Assembly: GCA_934691725.1 (NCBI GenBank)
Contig: CAKUTF010000023.1
Location: 1 to 43,669 of the forward strand
Direction: 5' to 3'
DNA: 43,669 nucleotides
DNA from: an uncultured Fibrobacter sp.
Lineage (GTDB): Bacteria > Fibrobacterota > Fibrobacteria > Fibrobacterales > Fibrobacteraceae
The position numbers were made by a program, and so were the translations under genes. Under the pieces are notes generated by a model. It saw only the letters and a list, made by a program, of their open reading frames with translations, was not told the origin of the DNA and did no database searches. Of this stretch, positions 1 to 8,600 are shown piece by piece. The number at the start of each line of letters is the position of its first letter. Positions within the stretch are counted from its first letter, which is position 1.

Positions 1-228
1 TGCCCCACCAGACGTTTCCGCCTTTTCGACAACCAGCGAATCCATCCAGGCCTTGTCGGGCGCAATCCGGATGATGCGCCTTGAAGAATCGACCGACTCC
101 TCGTGAAAGCCCGCAAACTCGATCCGCAAAAGCGCAGGGTGGACAGGCTCCGATTCCCTGGCATCATCGACACAGGCTACAAATAGCGTCGCGCAAAGAA
201 GCAGAAACAGGCAAATTCTTTTCGTCAT
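1..228 (-). CDS. Partial lipoprotein, N-terminal part only
   Basis: Reading down from an ATG at 226-228 the frame stays open to the left edge of the window (76 codons), so the C-terminal part is missing. The product begins MTKRICLFLLLCATLFVAC: a basic start, a hydrophobic stretch and a lipobox LFVAC with the acceptor cysteine at residue 19, which is what a signal peptidase II substrate looks like. The mature part seen is charged (DDARESEP...), with no family I recognise. The start lies 18 bases after the stop of the barrel gene on the same strand, so the two are probably co-transcribed. Function unknown; an envelope lipoprotein partnering the barrel is a guess. Confidence 0.75.
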   Translation of the reverse strand, partial: MTKRICLFLLLCATLFVACVDDARESEPVHPALLRIEFAGFHEESVDSSRRIIRIAPDKAWMDSLVVEKAETSGGA

Positions 229-246
229 GTTTTTCAAGCCTCGCCC

Positions 247-1056
247 CTAGAAAAAATAGACCAGCGAGAAGTTCAGCGCAAGCAGGTTGATCGTGAAGTT
301 CACGATGCTATACGTAAATTCGCTGCGCCGCTCCCCGTTCTCCTCGATTTCCATCACCGTCGAGCTCAATCCCAAAAGCCCGACAGAGGTTTCAAAGGCA
401 AAACGCTCGAGCACCATGATGCTCAGCCCGGGATTGATGCCGAATTCAAAAGTCCAGCCGCGCGTCCGCGTCTTCGAAAGGTCCTCGCCGTCGTCCGACT
501 GGGAAATGCCGTAGGAATACTCGACCGAAACGGAAGTCTCGTTGAAAAAATAGACCGTCTTGGAATCGAAAACCTTGAGATAGTTCTTCAAAAAAGGCTG
601 CACGAAGAATCCGTTGTTCAGGTATTTCCGATGCTCCGAAAGATCCGCCAGATCCTCGAGAATCGAATAGTCGATATCGAGCTTTGTCCGGGAATATCCC
701 GCCCGCGCACCGAGCGCCATCGCGTCGCGGATAAAGTAAGCGCCAAAACCCTTGACCGTGAACGTATAGCCGTCCGCCTTGTAGAGGTCGCCAATCAAAA
801 TGTTCAGCGTCTCCTTGTCCGTATTCCCCTGCAAGAGAAAGAGCGTCGCCCCGGCGAGAAAATTCCCTTTCAGAATCGCCTCGTCCTTTTCGACCGGCAA
901 TAGGCCTCCCAAAATTCCGCCCTTCTTTTCGGCGTGTTTCTCCGAAGCCGCCGCTGCGGAATCTTTCGCGTTTTCGCCCAAAGAAGAATCGAGCGTTGCG
1001 AACGCCTGCGAAACGATCACGAAAAGAAAAAGGAGGAACTGCTTAAAAAACTTCAT
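247..1056 (-). CDS. Outer-membrane beta-barrel-like protein
   Basis: A 269-residue protein starting MKFFKQFLLFLFVIVSQAFA, a clear signal peptide. After an Ala/Glu/Lys-rich linker (about residues 25-50) the rest alternates polar and aromatic or hydrophobic residues in strand-like segments and ends LNFSLVYFF; the terminal phenylalanine is typical of outer-membrane barrels. The frame remains open far upstream, but that extension runs through non-coding repeats and translates to low-quality sequence, so I chose the ATG at 1056. That choice is supported by TATCTT six bases ahead of it. No Shine-Dalgarno is visible. The downstream neighbour is the lipoprotein at the left edge. Exact family not recognised. 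Confidence 0.72.
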   Translation of the reverse strand: MKFFKQFLLFLFVIVSQAFATLDSSLGENAKDSAAAASEKHAEKKGGILGGLLPVEKDEAILKGNFLAGATLFLLQGNTDKETLNILIGDLYKADGYTFTVKGFGAYFIRDAMALGARAGYSRTKLDIDYSILEDLADLSEHRKYLNNGFFVQPFLKNYLKVFDSKTVYFFNETSVSVEYSYGISQSDDGEDLSKTRTRGWTFEFGINPGLSIMVLERFAFETSVGLLGLSSTVMEIEENGERRSEFTYSIVNFTINLLALNFSLVYFF

Positions 1057-1062
1057 GACAAA

Positions 1063-1068
1063 AAGATA
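1063..1068 (-). promoter_or_regulatory. -10-like hexamer just ahead of the barrel gene
   Basis: Minus-strand TATCTT ends six bases before the ATG at 1056, placing the predicted transcript start at or next to the start codon. It matches the leaderless pattern seen at seven other starts in the window. Confidence 0.4.
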
Positions 1069-1135
1069 AAAAAGAATAAAGTAAAAACCTGTTTTCATAT
1101 TTGCCGGGCATAGCTCGACAAGCTCGCCAGCAGTC

Positions 1136-1158
1136 ATTATCGGGCGTGCCCCGATAAT
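1136..1158. repeat. Perfect inverted repeat, ATTATCGGG stem
   Basis: ATTATCGGG (1136-1144) and CCCGATAAT (1150-1158) form a perfect 9-base-pair stem around a 5-base loop. There is no T-tract, so it is not a standard terminator. It is part of mosaic A. Confidence 0.75.
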
Positions 1159-1174
1159 CCCCATACACAAAGGG

Positions 1175-1197
1175 ATTCCCCGGTCAAGCCGGGGAAT
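1175..1197. repeat. Inverted repeat, ATTCCCCGG stem (copy in mosaic A)
   Basis: ATTCCCCGG (1175-1183), loop TCAAG, CCGGGGAAT (1189-1197). The identical element in opposite orientation lies at 31983-32005 in mosaic B, and degenerate half-copies lie around 1408-1422. Confidence 0.8.
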
Positions 1198-1553
1198 GAC
1201 ATCGTACCTTGTTCCGCGTCCCAAAAGCCTAGACGTCTGCTGACTAATCCCTATTCCCTCATCCCTAGTCCCTAAGCATAAGGCGTCTGCTGTTCTAAGC
1301 TCTCTCAACTAAGTTCTAGATAGCTCGACAAGCTCGCCAGCCTGTCAAATCCCTTATCTGAAAGGAGATTCCCGTGTCGGAGCACGGGAGTGACATGGGA
1401 ATGGAAAGCCGGGGAATGACATCATAGTGTGCAAGGGAGTGACATTTTAAAAAGCCTAGACGTCCGCAGCCCAATTCCTCATTGCTAATTGCTAATCCCT
1501 CATTCTCTTAAACATCCGCGGTTCCTTATAAAGACATTCGCTAATTCCTTGGG

Positions 1554-1650
1554 ATGGATGGGCGTTTCCCCGCTTTGCGGGGCCGGACCGTCGCGTTATA
1601 GAATCGGCGCGTGCCGCGCCGATTCTTCCGTTCAGCCAGTCGCGCCCCAT
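1554..1650 (+). other. Structured intergenic element with two strong hairpins
   Basis: Layout on the plus strand: GGGCGTT, then a CCCCGC/GCGGGG hairpin (about 1569-1583), then GGCCGGACCGTCGCGTTATA, then a perfect 11-base-pair hairpin GAATCGGCGCG/CGCGCCGATTC with loop TGC (1601-1625), then TTCCGTTCAGCCAGTCGCGCC. From memory, Bacteroidota genomes carry many intergenic elements of this layout (GGGCGT, hairpin, GGGC..TCCGCT..A, hairpin, TTCCGCTnC..ATCCC..CGC). The resemblance is architectural and unverified. It may be a structured RNA or a REP-like repeat. It lies downstream of the GH94 terminator. Confidence 0.5.
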
Positions 1651-1717
1651 GCGCAAAGGAAAACAGAAGCGCGCCTGTCCGAACCCGTCCGGGCTTCCGT
1701 TCCTAACGCGCGCTTTA

Positions 1718-1752
1718 CAAAAAAAGCCCCCACAGGCAAACCTGCAGGAGCT
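1718..1752 (-). terminator. Rho-independent terminator of the padR-GH94 operon
   Basis: On the minus strand AGCTCCTGCAGG, loop TTTG, CCTGTGGGGGCT form a continuous 12-base-pair stem (some G-U pairs) followed by a run of seven or eight T. It begins about 20 bases after the GH94 stop codon. Confidence 0.85.
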
Positions 1753-1771
1753 TATATTCAAAAGGAAACGG

Positions 1772-4273
1772 TTATCCGAGGGTCACTTCGACCTTGTGCG
1801 TCCCCTTCGTAAAGATCGGGGCGACATTCGAATCGATTTCCTTGCCATCGACGACCATCTTCGCAACGCCCTTGCACACGTGCTTCGGGTTCTTCACGGA
1901 GATTTCGTAGGTCGCGCCGCGGAACTTGCGGACCGCGTCAAAGCCGTCCCACTTCGACGGAATGCACGGATCGATCACGAGCCCGCTGTAGCTCGCGCGG
2001 ATGCCGAGAATGTACTGCGTCGCCGCCTGGTAAGTCCAGGTCGAAGTTCCCGACAGCCACGCGTTGCGCCCAAGGCCGAACTGCTTGTGTTCGTTGCCGA
2101 GAATGTTCTGCGGATAGCAATACGGCTCGGATTCGAAGATGTCGAGGATGTCGTTCTTCGCCGCCGGGTTGATCTGGCAGTAGTAATTGTAAGCATTGTC
2201 TCCGCGACCGAGAATCGTTTCGGCTATCATCACCCACGGGTTCGTGTGGAGGAAAATGCCGCCGTTTTCCTTCGCTCCGGGAGGATAGGTGGAAATGCCG
2301 CCGACGGTCGGGTCGAAGCCGCGATAGCCCGGCGTGGAACTCTTGACGCCGTACTGCGTGTTCAAGAGCTTGTTCAGGCTGTCCATGCCCTGCTTCGCGT
2401 GCTCGCCGCTAGCGATGCCGCCGATAATCGGCCAGGACTGCCCATTGCAGTAGATTTTTCCGTACTTGGCCTTGTTCGTCCCGTAGGCGTTGCCGTCCTT
2501 GTCGAACCAGCGAACCCACCACTTGCCGTCCCAGGCGCTCTCGTTGAACGCCTTCTTCACGTCTTCGTACCAGCCCTTGTACATTTCGACCGCAGCCGTG
2601 TCCCCGAGATGCTCCTCGATGTCCATCATTTCGAGAAGCGCCTTCGCATAGAGAGCCGTGTTGAACGTGGATTCGGCACCGAGCGGAAGGTTCATGCAGT
2701 CGTTCCAGTCGGCAAATCCGAGAAGCGGAAGCCCATGCTTTCCGAGGTGCGTGCGCGTAAAGTTCAGGCTGCGCTTCAAATGTTCGAGAACGGTTCCCTT
2801 TTCGCGTTCGGCGCGTTTCTTGCCCTTCTCGTAGAACGGGATTTCTTCGTCGAGGAGTTCCATCTTTCCCGTTTCCTTGAGATAGCTCGCCACGGTGAGC
2901 ACGATCCAAAGATGGTCGTCGCCATACCAGTCCGCATAGAGATGGTTGCCGTCGGCATCGACCGCATTCGCCTTTTCGCGGGAATCGCCTTCGTTCGCCT
3001 CGCTTCCGGTATCCTCGGCAAGGGCGAGCGGCGCATATTGGTGCATCGCGTTGCCTTCGGGACGCTGCACGGAAATCAGGTTCTTTGTAAGAACCAGGGC
3101 TTCTTCCGGCATGTGGCTCATCACGCCCATCAGGTCCTGCGTGGAATCGCGGTAACCGATGCCGCGGCTCGTTCCGTAACCCAGCTGGTAGAGCGACAGG
3201 TAACGGCTCCAGTTCTTTGTCGTGTGGCACTGGCGCGGATTATGGACGTTCACCATCGTGTTGAAAGAGGCGTCCGGCGTCTTCACCTGGATGGTTTCGA
3301 GATACTTGTCCCAGAACGCGGCGAGTTCTTCGAACGCCTTGTCAACGTTCTTCAGGTCGCGATACTTCTTGATGGCCTTCGCCGCGACTTTCAGGCTCTG
3401 TTCCTGCCCAAGCTGCGTGCAGGTGCGGAAAGTCTTCTTCGCTCCGATCTTCCCCGCATGGATCATCAATGCCGCGATGTTGTCGCCGCGGTCGCATTCG
3501 CTGTTCGAAAGTTCCTTCGCATCGAGGGAAAGCGGGTGCGCCCAGGATCCCATCTCGTTTTCGCCGAGGAAGACGCGACGATCGCCGTCAAAGCTAGAAA
3601 CCTTGCAGTCCGCAGTCACGTAATTCACCGCATAGTCGCGCTTCATGTAAGCGTACTGTTCGAGGACCAGATGGCCGTCCTTTTCCGGGTGAGCCTTGAG
3701 CGTCATGGTCTGCGGGACCCAGTCCGCATTCGTCAGCTGCTTTTCGGCTTCGAAATGGCTGAACTCATACACGGGAACGATATCGACTTCCTTCGCGCCA
3801 CCGGCGATATTTGTCACCTGGATATCCTGGAGAAGCGTATTCGACTTCGTCGGAACGAAAATCGTCACCTGTACGCGGAGACCGAAAGCTTCGGCAATCC
3901 AACGGCTATAGGAAAGACCGACATGGCACTCCCATTTGTCGAGCTTCACGAGTGTAGGCACGAAGAACGGGGAAAAAATCTTGTAGCTCTTGCCGTCCTT
4001 GACGCGGATATAGACCGTGCTCGCCTTGAAATCCGAGCAGGGCATCTGGGCGATATACTTCGTGATGCGGTTCAGCGCCGGGTCACCCTTGCAAACGAGA
4101 GTTCCCCCCGTCGTATCGACGATACCGCCAAAATCGAGCGTTCCCACATAGTTGCACCATTTGATGGGCGTTGCGGGATTTGTCAGGACATATTCCTTGT
4201 TCGCGTCATCGAAATAGCCGTACTTGCAGGCCTTGGCCTTGGGTGCGGACTTTTTCTTCGTGTTTGCTTTCAT
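1772..4273 (-). CDS. GH94 disaccharide phosphorylase, cellobiose-phosphorylase type
   Basis: 833 residues with no signal peptide, so cytoplasmic. After a Lys/Ala-rich start the N-terminus shows the family pattern KYGYFDDANKEYVLT...NYVGTLDFGG. The middle has GIGYRDSTQDLMG and FADWNDCMNL around residues 519-529 (D522 and D525; the family's general-acid Asp lies in this DWND stretch), then GGISTYPPGAKENGGIF and, near the end, LVIDPCIPSKWDGF. GH94 enzymes split beta-glucosidic disaccharides with phosphate to give sugar 1-phosphate plus free sugar. Length fits cellobiose or chitobiose phosphorylases and is short for cellodextrin phosphorylase. Cellobiose is the likely substrate from the cellulolytic lineage, but sequence alone does not settle it. 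Start supported by GGAG five bases before the ATG. It lies 27 bases after padR. Confidence 0.85.
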   Translation of the reverse strand: MKANTKKKSAPKAKACKYGYFDDANKEYVLTNPATPIKWCNYVGTLDFGGIVDTTGGTLVCKGDPALNRITKYIAQMPCSDFKASTVYIRVKDGKSYKIFSPFFVPTLVKLDKWECHVGLSYSRWIAEAFGLRVQVTIFVPTKSNTLLQDIQVTNIAGGAKEVDIVPVYEFSHFEAEKQLTNADWVPQTMTLKAHPEKDGHLVLEQYAYMKRDYAVNYVTADCKVSSFDGDRRVFLGENEMGSWAHPLSLDAKELSNSECDRGDNIAALMIHAGKIGAKKTFRTCTQLGQEQSLKVAAKAIKKYRDLKNVDKAFEELAAFWDKYLETIQVKTPDASFNTMVNVHNPRQCHTTKNWSRYLSLYQLGYGTSRGIGYRDSTQDLMGVMSHMPEEALVLTKNLISVQRPEGNAMHQYAPLALAEDTGSEANEGDSREKANAVDADGNHLYADWYGDDHLWIVLTVASYLKETGKMELLDEEIPFYEKGKKRAEREKGTVLEHLKRSLNFTRTHLGKHGLPLLGFADWNDCMNLPLGAESTFNTALYAKALLEMMDIEEHLGDTAAVEMYKGWYEDVKKAFNESAWDGKWWVRWFDKDGNAYGTNKAKYGKIYCNGQSWPIIGGIASGEHAKQGMDSLNKLLNTQYGVKSSTPGYRGFDPTVGGISTYPPGAKENGGIFLHTNPWVMIAETILGRGDNAYNYYCQINPAAKNDILDIFESEPYCYPQNILGNEHKQFGLGRNAWLSGTSTWTYQAATQYILGIRASYSGLVIDPCIPSKWDGFDAVRKFRGATYEISVKNPKHVCKGVAKMVVDGKEIDSNVAPIFTKGTHKVEVTLG

Positions 4274-4300
4274 TTTATCTCCGTGGATGGTTGATGAAAA

Positions 4301-4894
4301 TCAGCGGTTCTTGTCAAATTTACGAGAACCGAAATTGATGTAGAAGTAGCCGTCGAGCTTTTCGCGCTTCTGCGGATCTCGCAAAATGGCGATAGCCGCC
4401 CGCGTGTATTTCAGTTCGACGAGAATATGGTCGCGGCTCATGCAGTTCAGGAACGGACCTTCGGGATAGAGCGTCGGGCGAGGCTCTTCGTCGATCATCT
4501 TCTGCAAGCGGGAAAGCTCTTCGTTGAGTTTTTTCTCGTGGACTTCGAGAACCCGGGCCGTATCGATCGGATCGACCGCATACAGGAAAGCGTAGCCGAG
4601 AGTCCGCGGATCGTCGTTAAATCCCGTCAGGTGGCGCATCACTTCACGCCGAAGAACTTCCTCTCCCTTTTCGAGAATCCGGTAAACGGTTCGCTCCGGA
4701 CGGTTGCCGTCCCGTTCCAGATGGCCTTCGATGGAACCGTTTTTTTCAAGGCGCGTCAAGCGATTGTAAATCGTCGAGGTACTGATTTTAGCCCACCGAT
4801 CCAGTTCGCGGTTCCTGATTTCCGTCATGATGTCGTAGCCGCTCCGCTCGTGTTCCTTGATGAGCCCGAGCAAGACAAGATCGTAGCGATTCAT
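4301..4894 (-). CDS. PadR-family transcriptional regulator
   Basis: 197 residues. The N-terminal 85 or so residues are a PadR winged helix: LVLLGLIKEHERSGYDI, then the recognition region STSTIYNRLTRLEKNGSIEG and a wing YRILEKGEEVLR. The C-terminal half (about 110-165) is the helical Vir-like dimerisation domain with a coiled-coil-like stretch VLEVHEKKLNEELSRLQKM. PadR proteins are usually ligand-responsive repressors. Being first in a two-gene operon with the GH94 phosphorylase suggests it controls itself and that enzyme, perhaps in response to a sugar; this is inference. GGAGA lies 8 bases before the ATG. Confidence 0.88.
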   Translation of the reverse strand: MNRYDLVLLGLIKEHERSGYDIMTEIRNRELDRWAKISTSTIYNRLTRLEKNGSIEGHLERDGNRPERTVYRILEKGEEVLRREVMRHLTGFNDDPRTLGYAFLYAVDPIDTARVLEVHEKKLNEELSRLQKMIDEEPRPTLYPEGPFLNCMSRDHILVELKYTRAAIAILRDPQKREKLDGYFYINFGSRKFDKNR

Positions 4895-4915
4895 TCTGTG
4901 ATTCTCCGATAGTCC

Positions 4916-4945
4916 AATTTAGATTATTCTCGAGTGAAAGTGCAA
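4916..4945 (-). promoter_or_regulatory. Promoter of padR-GH94
   Basis: Minus strand TTGCAC (4940-4945), 18-base spacer, TAAATT (4916-4921), then a short leader containing GGAGA before the padR ATG at 4894. The gap 4895-4977 holds nothing else that I can see. Confidence 0.55.
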
Positions 4946-4977
4946 TATTTTTTATGAAAAAGTCGAAAAGGGCGTTT

Positions 4978-5649
4978 CTAGATTTTCATCGTCCGATGCT
5001 CGGCTCGCAGCTTTCCCATCGGAGCAAAGGAAAACATCGTAAACTCCGCGCAAAGAAAAGAGAAAAGCGAGATGAACGGAAAAAGAACAAGCGTGCACAA
5101 TTCCGCGTCCTCGCGAAAGAGGTAGCCCAAGACGCCTCCGGCAAGCAGATGCAGGAAAAGGACCGGGATAAATACCTTGGAAAAGCCTCCGGACAAGGCG
5201 CCAGCAACAGGCGCACCTTTCCCGAGGGCAAAGCCGGCAAGAACTCCCACTGTAAAGATGCCTAAAAAATCGACAAGCAAAAAGGCGAGATACTCGGCAA
5301 AAGGCAGGTTTTCCCTGGCGGAAAGGGCGGTCCAAAAAAACGCGACGAGAAGCGCCGGCAAGAGGGTCTTCAGCGCGGCCACCCGTACAAACAGGAAGCA
5401 GATGAGAAAGACCGCCACACCGACCGCGGATGCAAGCAAGGCAAAGTCATTCAACGGAGAAAAAGAGGTTTCCTGCCCGAACACCCCGAGCGTGTATACC
5501 ACGGAAGCCTGCGCATACGAAAGAATCGCACGAAAATCGCGAGCAAAAACGACATAGAGAATGGCAAAAATGGCGACAAAAATCAACCGGAAGCGGAGAA
5601 GGATTTCTCCAAGCGAGCGGACAGGCGACGTCTTTTTTCTCAAATCCAT
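4978..5649 (-). CDS. Multi-pass membrane protein of unknown function
   Basis: 223 residues with about six hydrophobic helices: LIFVAIFAILYVVFA (23-37), a stretch near 45-60, FALLASAVGVAVFLICFLFV (68-88), TLLPALLVAFFWTAL (94-108), YLAFLLVDFLGIFTVGVLAGFAL (120-142), VFIPVLFLHLLAGGVLGYLF (158-177) and LVLFPFISLFSFLCAEF (187-203). No family recognised. The start codon is two bases after the C25 peptidase stop, with GAGG five bases ahead of the ATG, so it is the last gene of that operon. An envelope role beside a secreted peptidase is plausible but not shown. Confidence 0.7.
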   Translation of the reverse strand: MDLRKKTSPVRSLGEILLRFRLIFVAIFAILYVVFARDFRAILSYAQASVVYTLGVFGQETSFSPLNDFALLASAVGVAVFLICFLFVRVAALKTLLPALLVAFFWTALSARENLPFAEYLAFLLVDFLGIFTVGVLAGFALGKGAPVAGALSGGFSKVFIPVLFLHLLAGGVLGYLFREDAELCTLVLFPFISLFSFLCAEFTMFSFAPMGKLRAEHRTMKI

Positions 5650-5651
5650 GG

Positions 5652-8600
5652 TTACCTCGAAATGACAAGTTTCTGTTTCTTGCGGAAAGTCTTGGCTGGC
5701 ATCCCTTCTGCGGCGGGAACCTTTGACACCACGACGTAGTGGTAAAGCCCGTTGGCGAGCTTTCTGCCGTAAAAGTCCCTGCCGTCCCAGGTTGTCACGC
5801 CGGAGACAGCGTTCGGGATGCGCTGGACCATCCGACCGTTCTGGTTGTAGATGAAGATGGTGACATTTGCGGAACGGCCCACCGCCAAATCCTTGAAGTA
5901 GAAGGTCGCCCCTTTTCGTTTCATCGGATTCGGGACGGTAAAGACGTCCGAGAGCCCTTCGGTAAGGCCATCCGTAATGCGGACCTTGACGGTCCTTGCC
6001 GCCGCATTCCCGATGATATCCTGCGCCGAAACCTTGAACGTGTAAGTCCCCGCCGGATACCTGCTTTCGCCAAAAGTCATGCGGGCGACGGCTTTCTTGC
6101 TAGACTGTTCCAGATAGGGATACGGATGAAACGGAGACGCTGAGACGGCTTCGCCCGAGACCTCGAAGGAAATCCCCTCGTCCGATTCCTCACGGAAATC
6201 GATCGCCGTAGAATCCGATACGGTCACCTGCAGACAGGCCGGAGACGCGAGCGTAACCGTTTCCCCTTCCGAAAAGGACGTTCCCGATGACGGCGAGAGA
6301 CAGCTCTGGATACGGATATCCGGCGGGAGCGAATCGTTCCGGATGATGGAATCCGCATAGGGGGATGTCCCTGAAATCGAAATGCCCGAAACCAGGAAGC
6401 GTCCCACGGAGCCGTTCGAATTTCCGCTAGCCCAAAGGCGTATCTCCGCAGCCGTATCCCCGAAAGCGATTTTACGCGGCGTGATGAAGCTGACCGAAAA
6501 TCTCCCGTCCCGGATATCCACGTCCTCGCTAAAAATCTGGGCTCCGTCGTAGAGAACAGCGACCGAATCGTCCCTCGCCGGGGCTTCGCTCAGTTTTTTT
6601 TCGTAGCTCTGTTCCAGAATCGAAAGGTGAAGCGTCCCGTTTGAAATCCCCGAAACAGAACCGGAAATTTCCATGCTGTCAAGCGCGCGGATTGTGTCGA
6701 TTTTCTGGTCGAGTTTTACGGAAAGTTCCGCCTTTGGCATCTGGACGACAGGTTCCCCGAGCAGAACGTAACGCTCGTTGTTCAGCCGCTGGCTTTTTCC
6801 CTGCCGAAGCGTCGCGCCTTTGGACAGGCGGTAAGCCTCTCCCAGGGTGCGCCCCGAAGGGAACAGGGCGTTCAGGACAAAGGACTTGGCGAAAACGCGG
6901 TTGTAAGAGCCGAACGTTTCGCGGGTCGCCCCGATCGAAGCGATCGCTCCGCGGCGGGATGCCTGGATGAACGTTTCGGAAAGCGAAGTTTCGTCGCCCT
7001 TGTCGAAGCGTCCCACGGTACACGAAAACGACCCGAGAACGGTGTAACGGGACTCGTTGGACAGGCTCGACACGTAGGACGGCTTCATCAGCCCTTCGAA
7101 GGCCCAGTCCGAAATCGATCCGTGTCCGAAGTAGATGGTGAAAAGCGCTCCCTGGTTGATGCGGTTGATAAGGTCCGTCGCCGCCGAAAGTTTCTGCCCC
7201 GAAGCGTCCGCCGTATAATCGAGCAGATAGATTTTCTTGATGTCCAGATGGTAATCTTCGCTTTCCGACCGGGCAAGGAGCGAACGCGAGAGATCTTCCG
7301 CCGACGCCGTATGTTCGATATAGTCCGGAGCAAAGCCGGTCCAGGCATCGTCTGCGGTCACGACGAGGGAACTTCGCCAAGAGGAATTATCCGCCGACGC
7401 CCCTTCGTGTTCTTCGATTTTCGCGTTATAAGCCTTGAAATCGGCAACGCTCGCAAGCGGCAAACGTCCGATATTCAAATCCAAGTCGTATTCACCGTGC
7501 AAGACCTGCTCCCCGGAATCGAGGACGGCAAAGAAGTCTTCCACGACAGCGTCTTCCTTTTCAAACGGCGGAAGCCAGTTCGTCTTGTAGCCCGAATGGA
7601 ATCCGCGATAGTCAAAGTTTCCGTTTCCGGCGAGAACTGCCGATGTCAGGTTCGGGGAGACGCTCCGAGCGTAAGCCAGGTAATTCCGAATCGCGACAGG
7701 ATCCTTCGCCCCGCCGGAATACGCCCGGAAAATGTCTTCCGCAAGGACGACCGCAGTCCGGTAACTTTTGGCCGCCTTTCCCTCGGAGCGAAAACGCCCG
7801 AGTTCCACGGCCGGGACCTGGAACGCTTCCGGTGCGATAATCAGGTATTCGGTTTTTGACGAAATCCGCGCGATATCTTCTAGAACGCCGTCGATTCTTG
7901 CCGGGATAGCCTCGATTTCCGCGGGTTTCCGAAAGGCTTGCTGATTGTACACAAGGTAACGCACATCCTCTGCGGCGGAAACGCTGTCGTAAAAGAATCC
8001 GCCTTTTACGGGAAGAAGCCCGACAGGGCGGAAATCCTTGAATTTCAGAACCCGGACATCGGAAGCGGCAGAAAGGGGAACTTTGATTTTCCCGTTCCGC
8101 GTCCCCGGAAAAATCCACTCCGCGGTATCGTTTTCAAGCGCGGGATTCCAGGCGTAAGCGAGCGAAAATCCATCAAAGCGTTCAAAGTGCATTCCGTTCG
8201 GAAGCATCCGCAGCGAATAGGAATTTCCAGACGGCTTCAATGCGGACGTTTCAAATTCAAAGTTCCCCCCGGGAAGAAGTCTCCGATAATCTGCGGACAA
8301 ATAGCGTTCCCCGTTGGCGTTGAAAACGAAACGGATATCCTTCATCCGGGCGGCATAGCCCGAATCCGAAAGGCTTGTAGCGGACTGCCTTGAACCGTCA
8401 GCCAGAGTCGATGAATAAGCGGATCGGTGCGGAAAATACGAGACGGAGAGAAAACTTTTCCCGCTCTCCCGCTTGTGCGGAAGGTTCGCATTCCGCGAAG
8501 AGAAGAGGCTCGAAGTCGAGATTTCGAGAGAATCGTTCGGAGAACCCCAGAACCAGAACCATTCCTTGCCCGTCGCCTCTTCCCATCCGCCCTCGTTTCC

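Larger units (their letters stand above)
1085..1525. repeat. Intergenic repeat mosaic A
   Basis: Together with 1526-1771 this fills the 715-base gap between the barrel gene and the GH94 gene; no gene is seen. On the minus strand it holds the same modules as mosaic B: the linker (C)NGCRGACGTCTA(A/G)GC at 1454-1469 and 1227-1240, weaker copies at 1508-1521 and 1280-1290; a TTAGCAA/GCAATGA module (about 1480-1505); a GAGCTTA-like module (about 1292-1320); a GGGATTA-like module (about 1241-1275); palindromes of the ATTCCCCGG type; and two copies of TAGCTCGACAAGCTCGCCAG at 1111-1130 and 1320-1340. The order of modules resembles mosaic B, inverted. No transposase is present. Confidence 0.8.

Noticed and set aside
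1057..1308. Extending the barrel protein upstream to a 353-residue form
   Set aside because: The extra 84 codons run through mosaic A and precede an evident signal peptide.
1085..1525. Remnant of an insertion sequence
   Set aside because: No transposase fragment or terminal inverted-repeat pair with target duplication can be seen.
1649..4294. 881-codon open frame on the plus strand opposite the GH94 gene
   Set aside because: It is longer than the real gene, but its translation is Arg/Val-rich with no recognisable domain, while the minus strand gives a full GH94 enzyme with motifs and Shine-Dalgarno. It is a shadow of codon bias.
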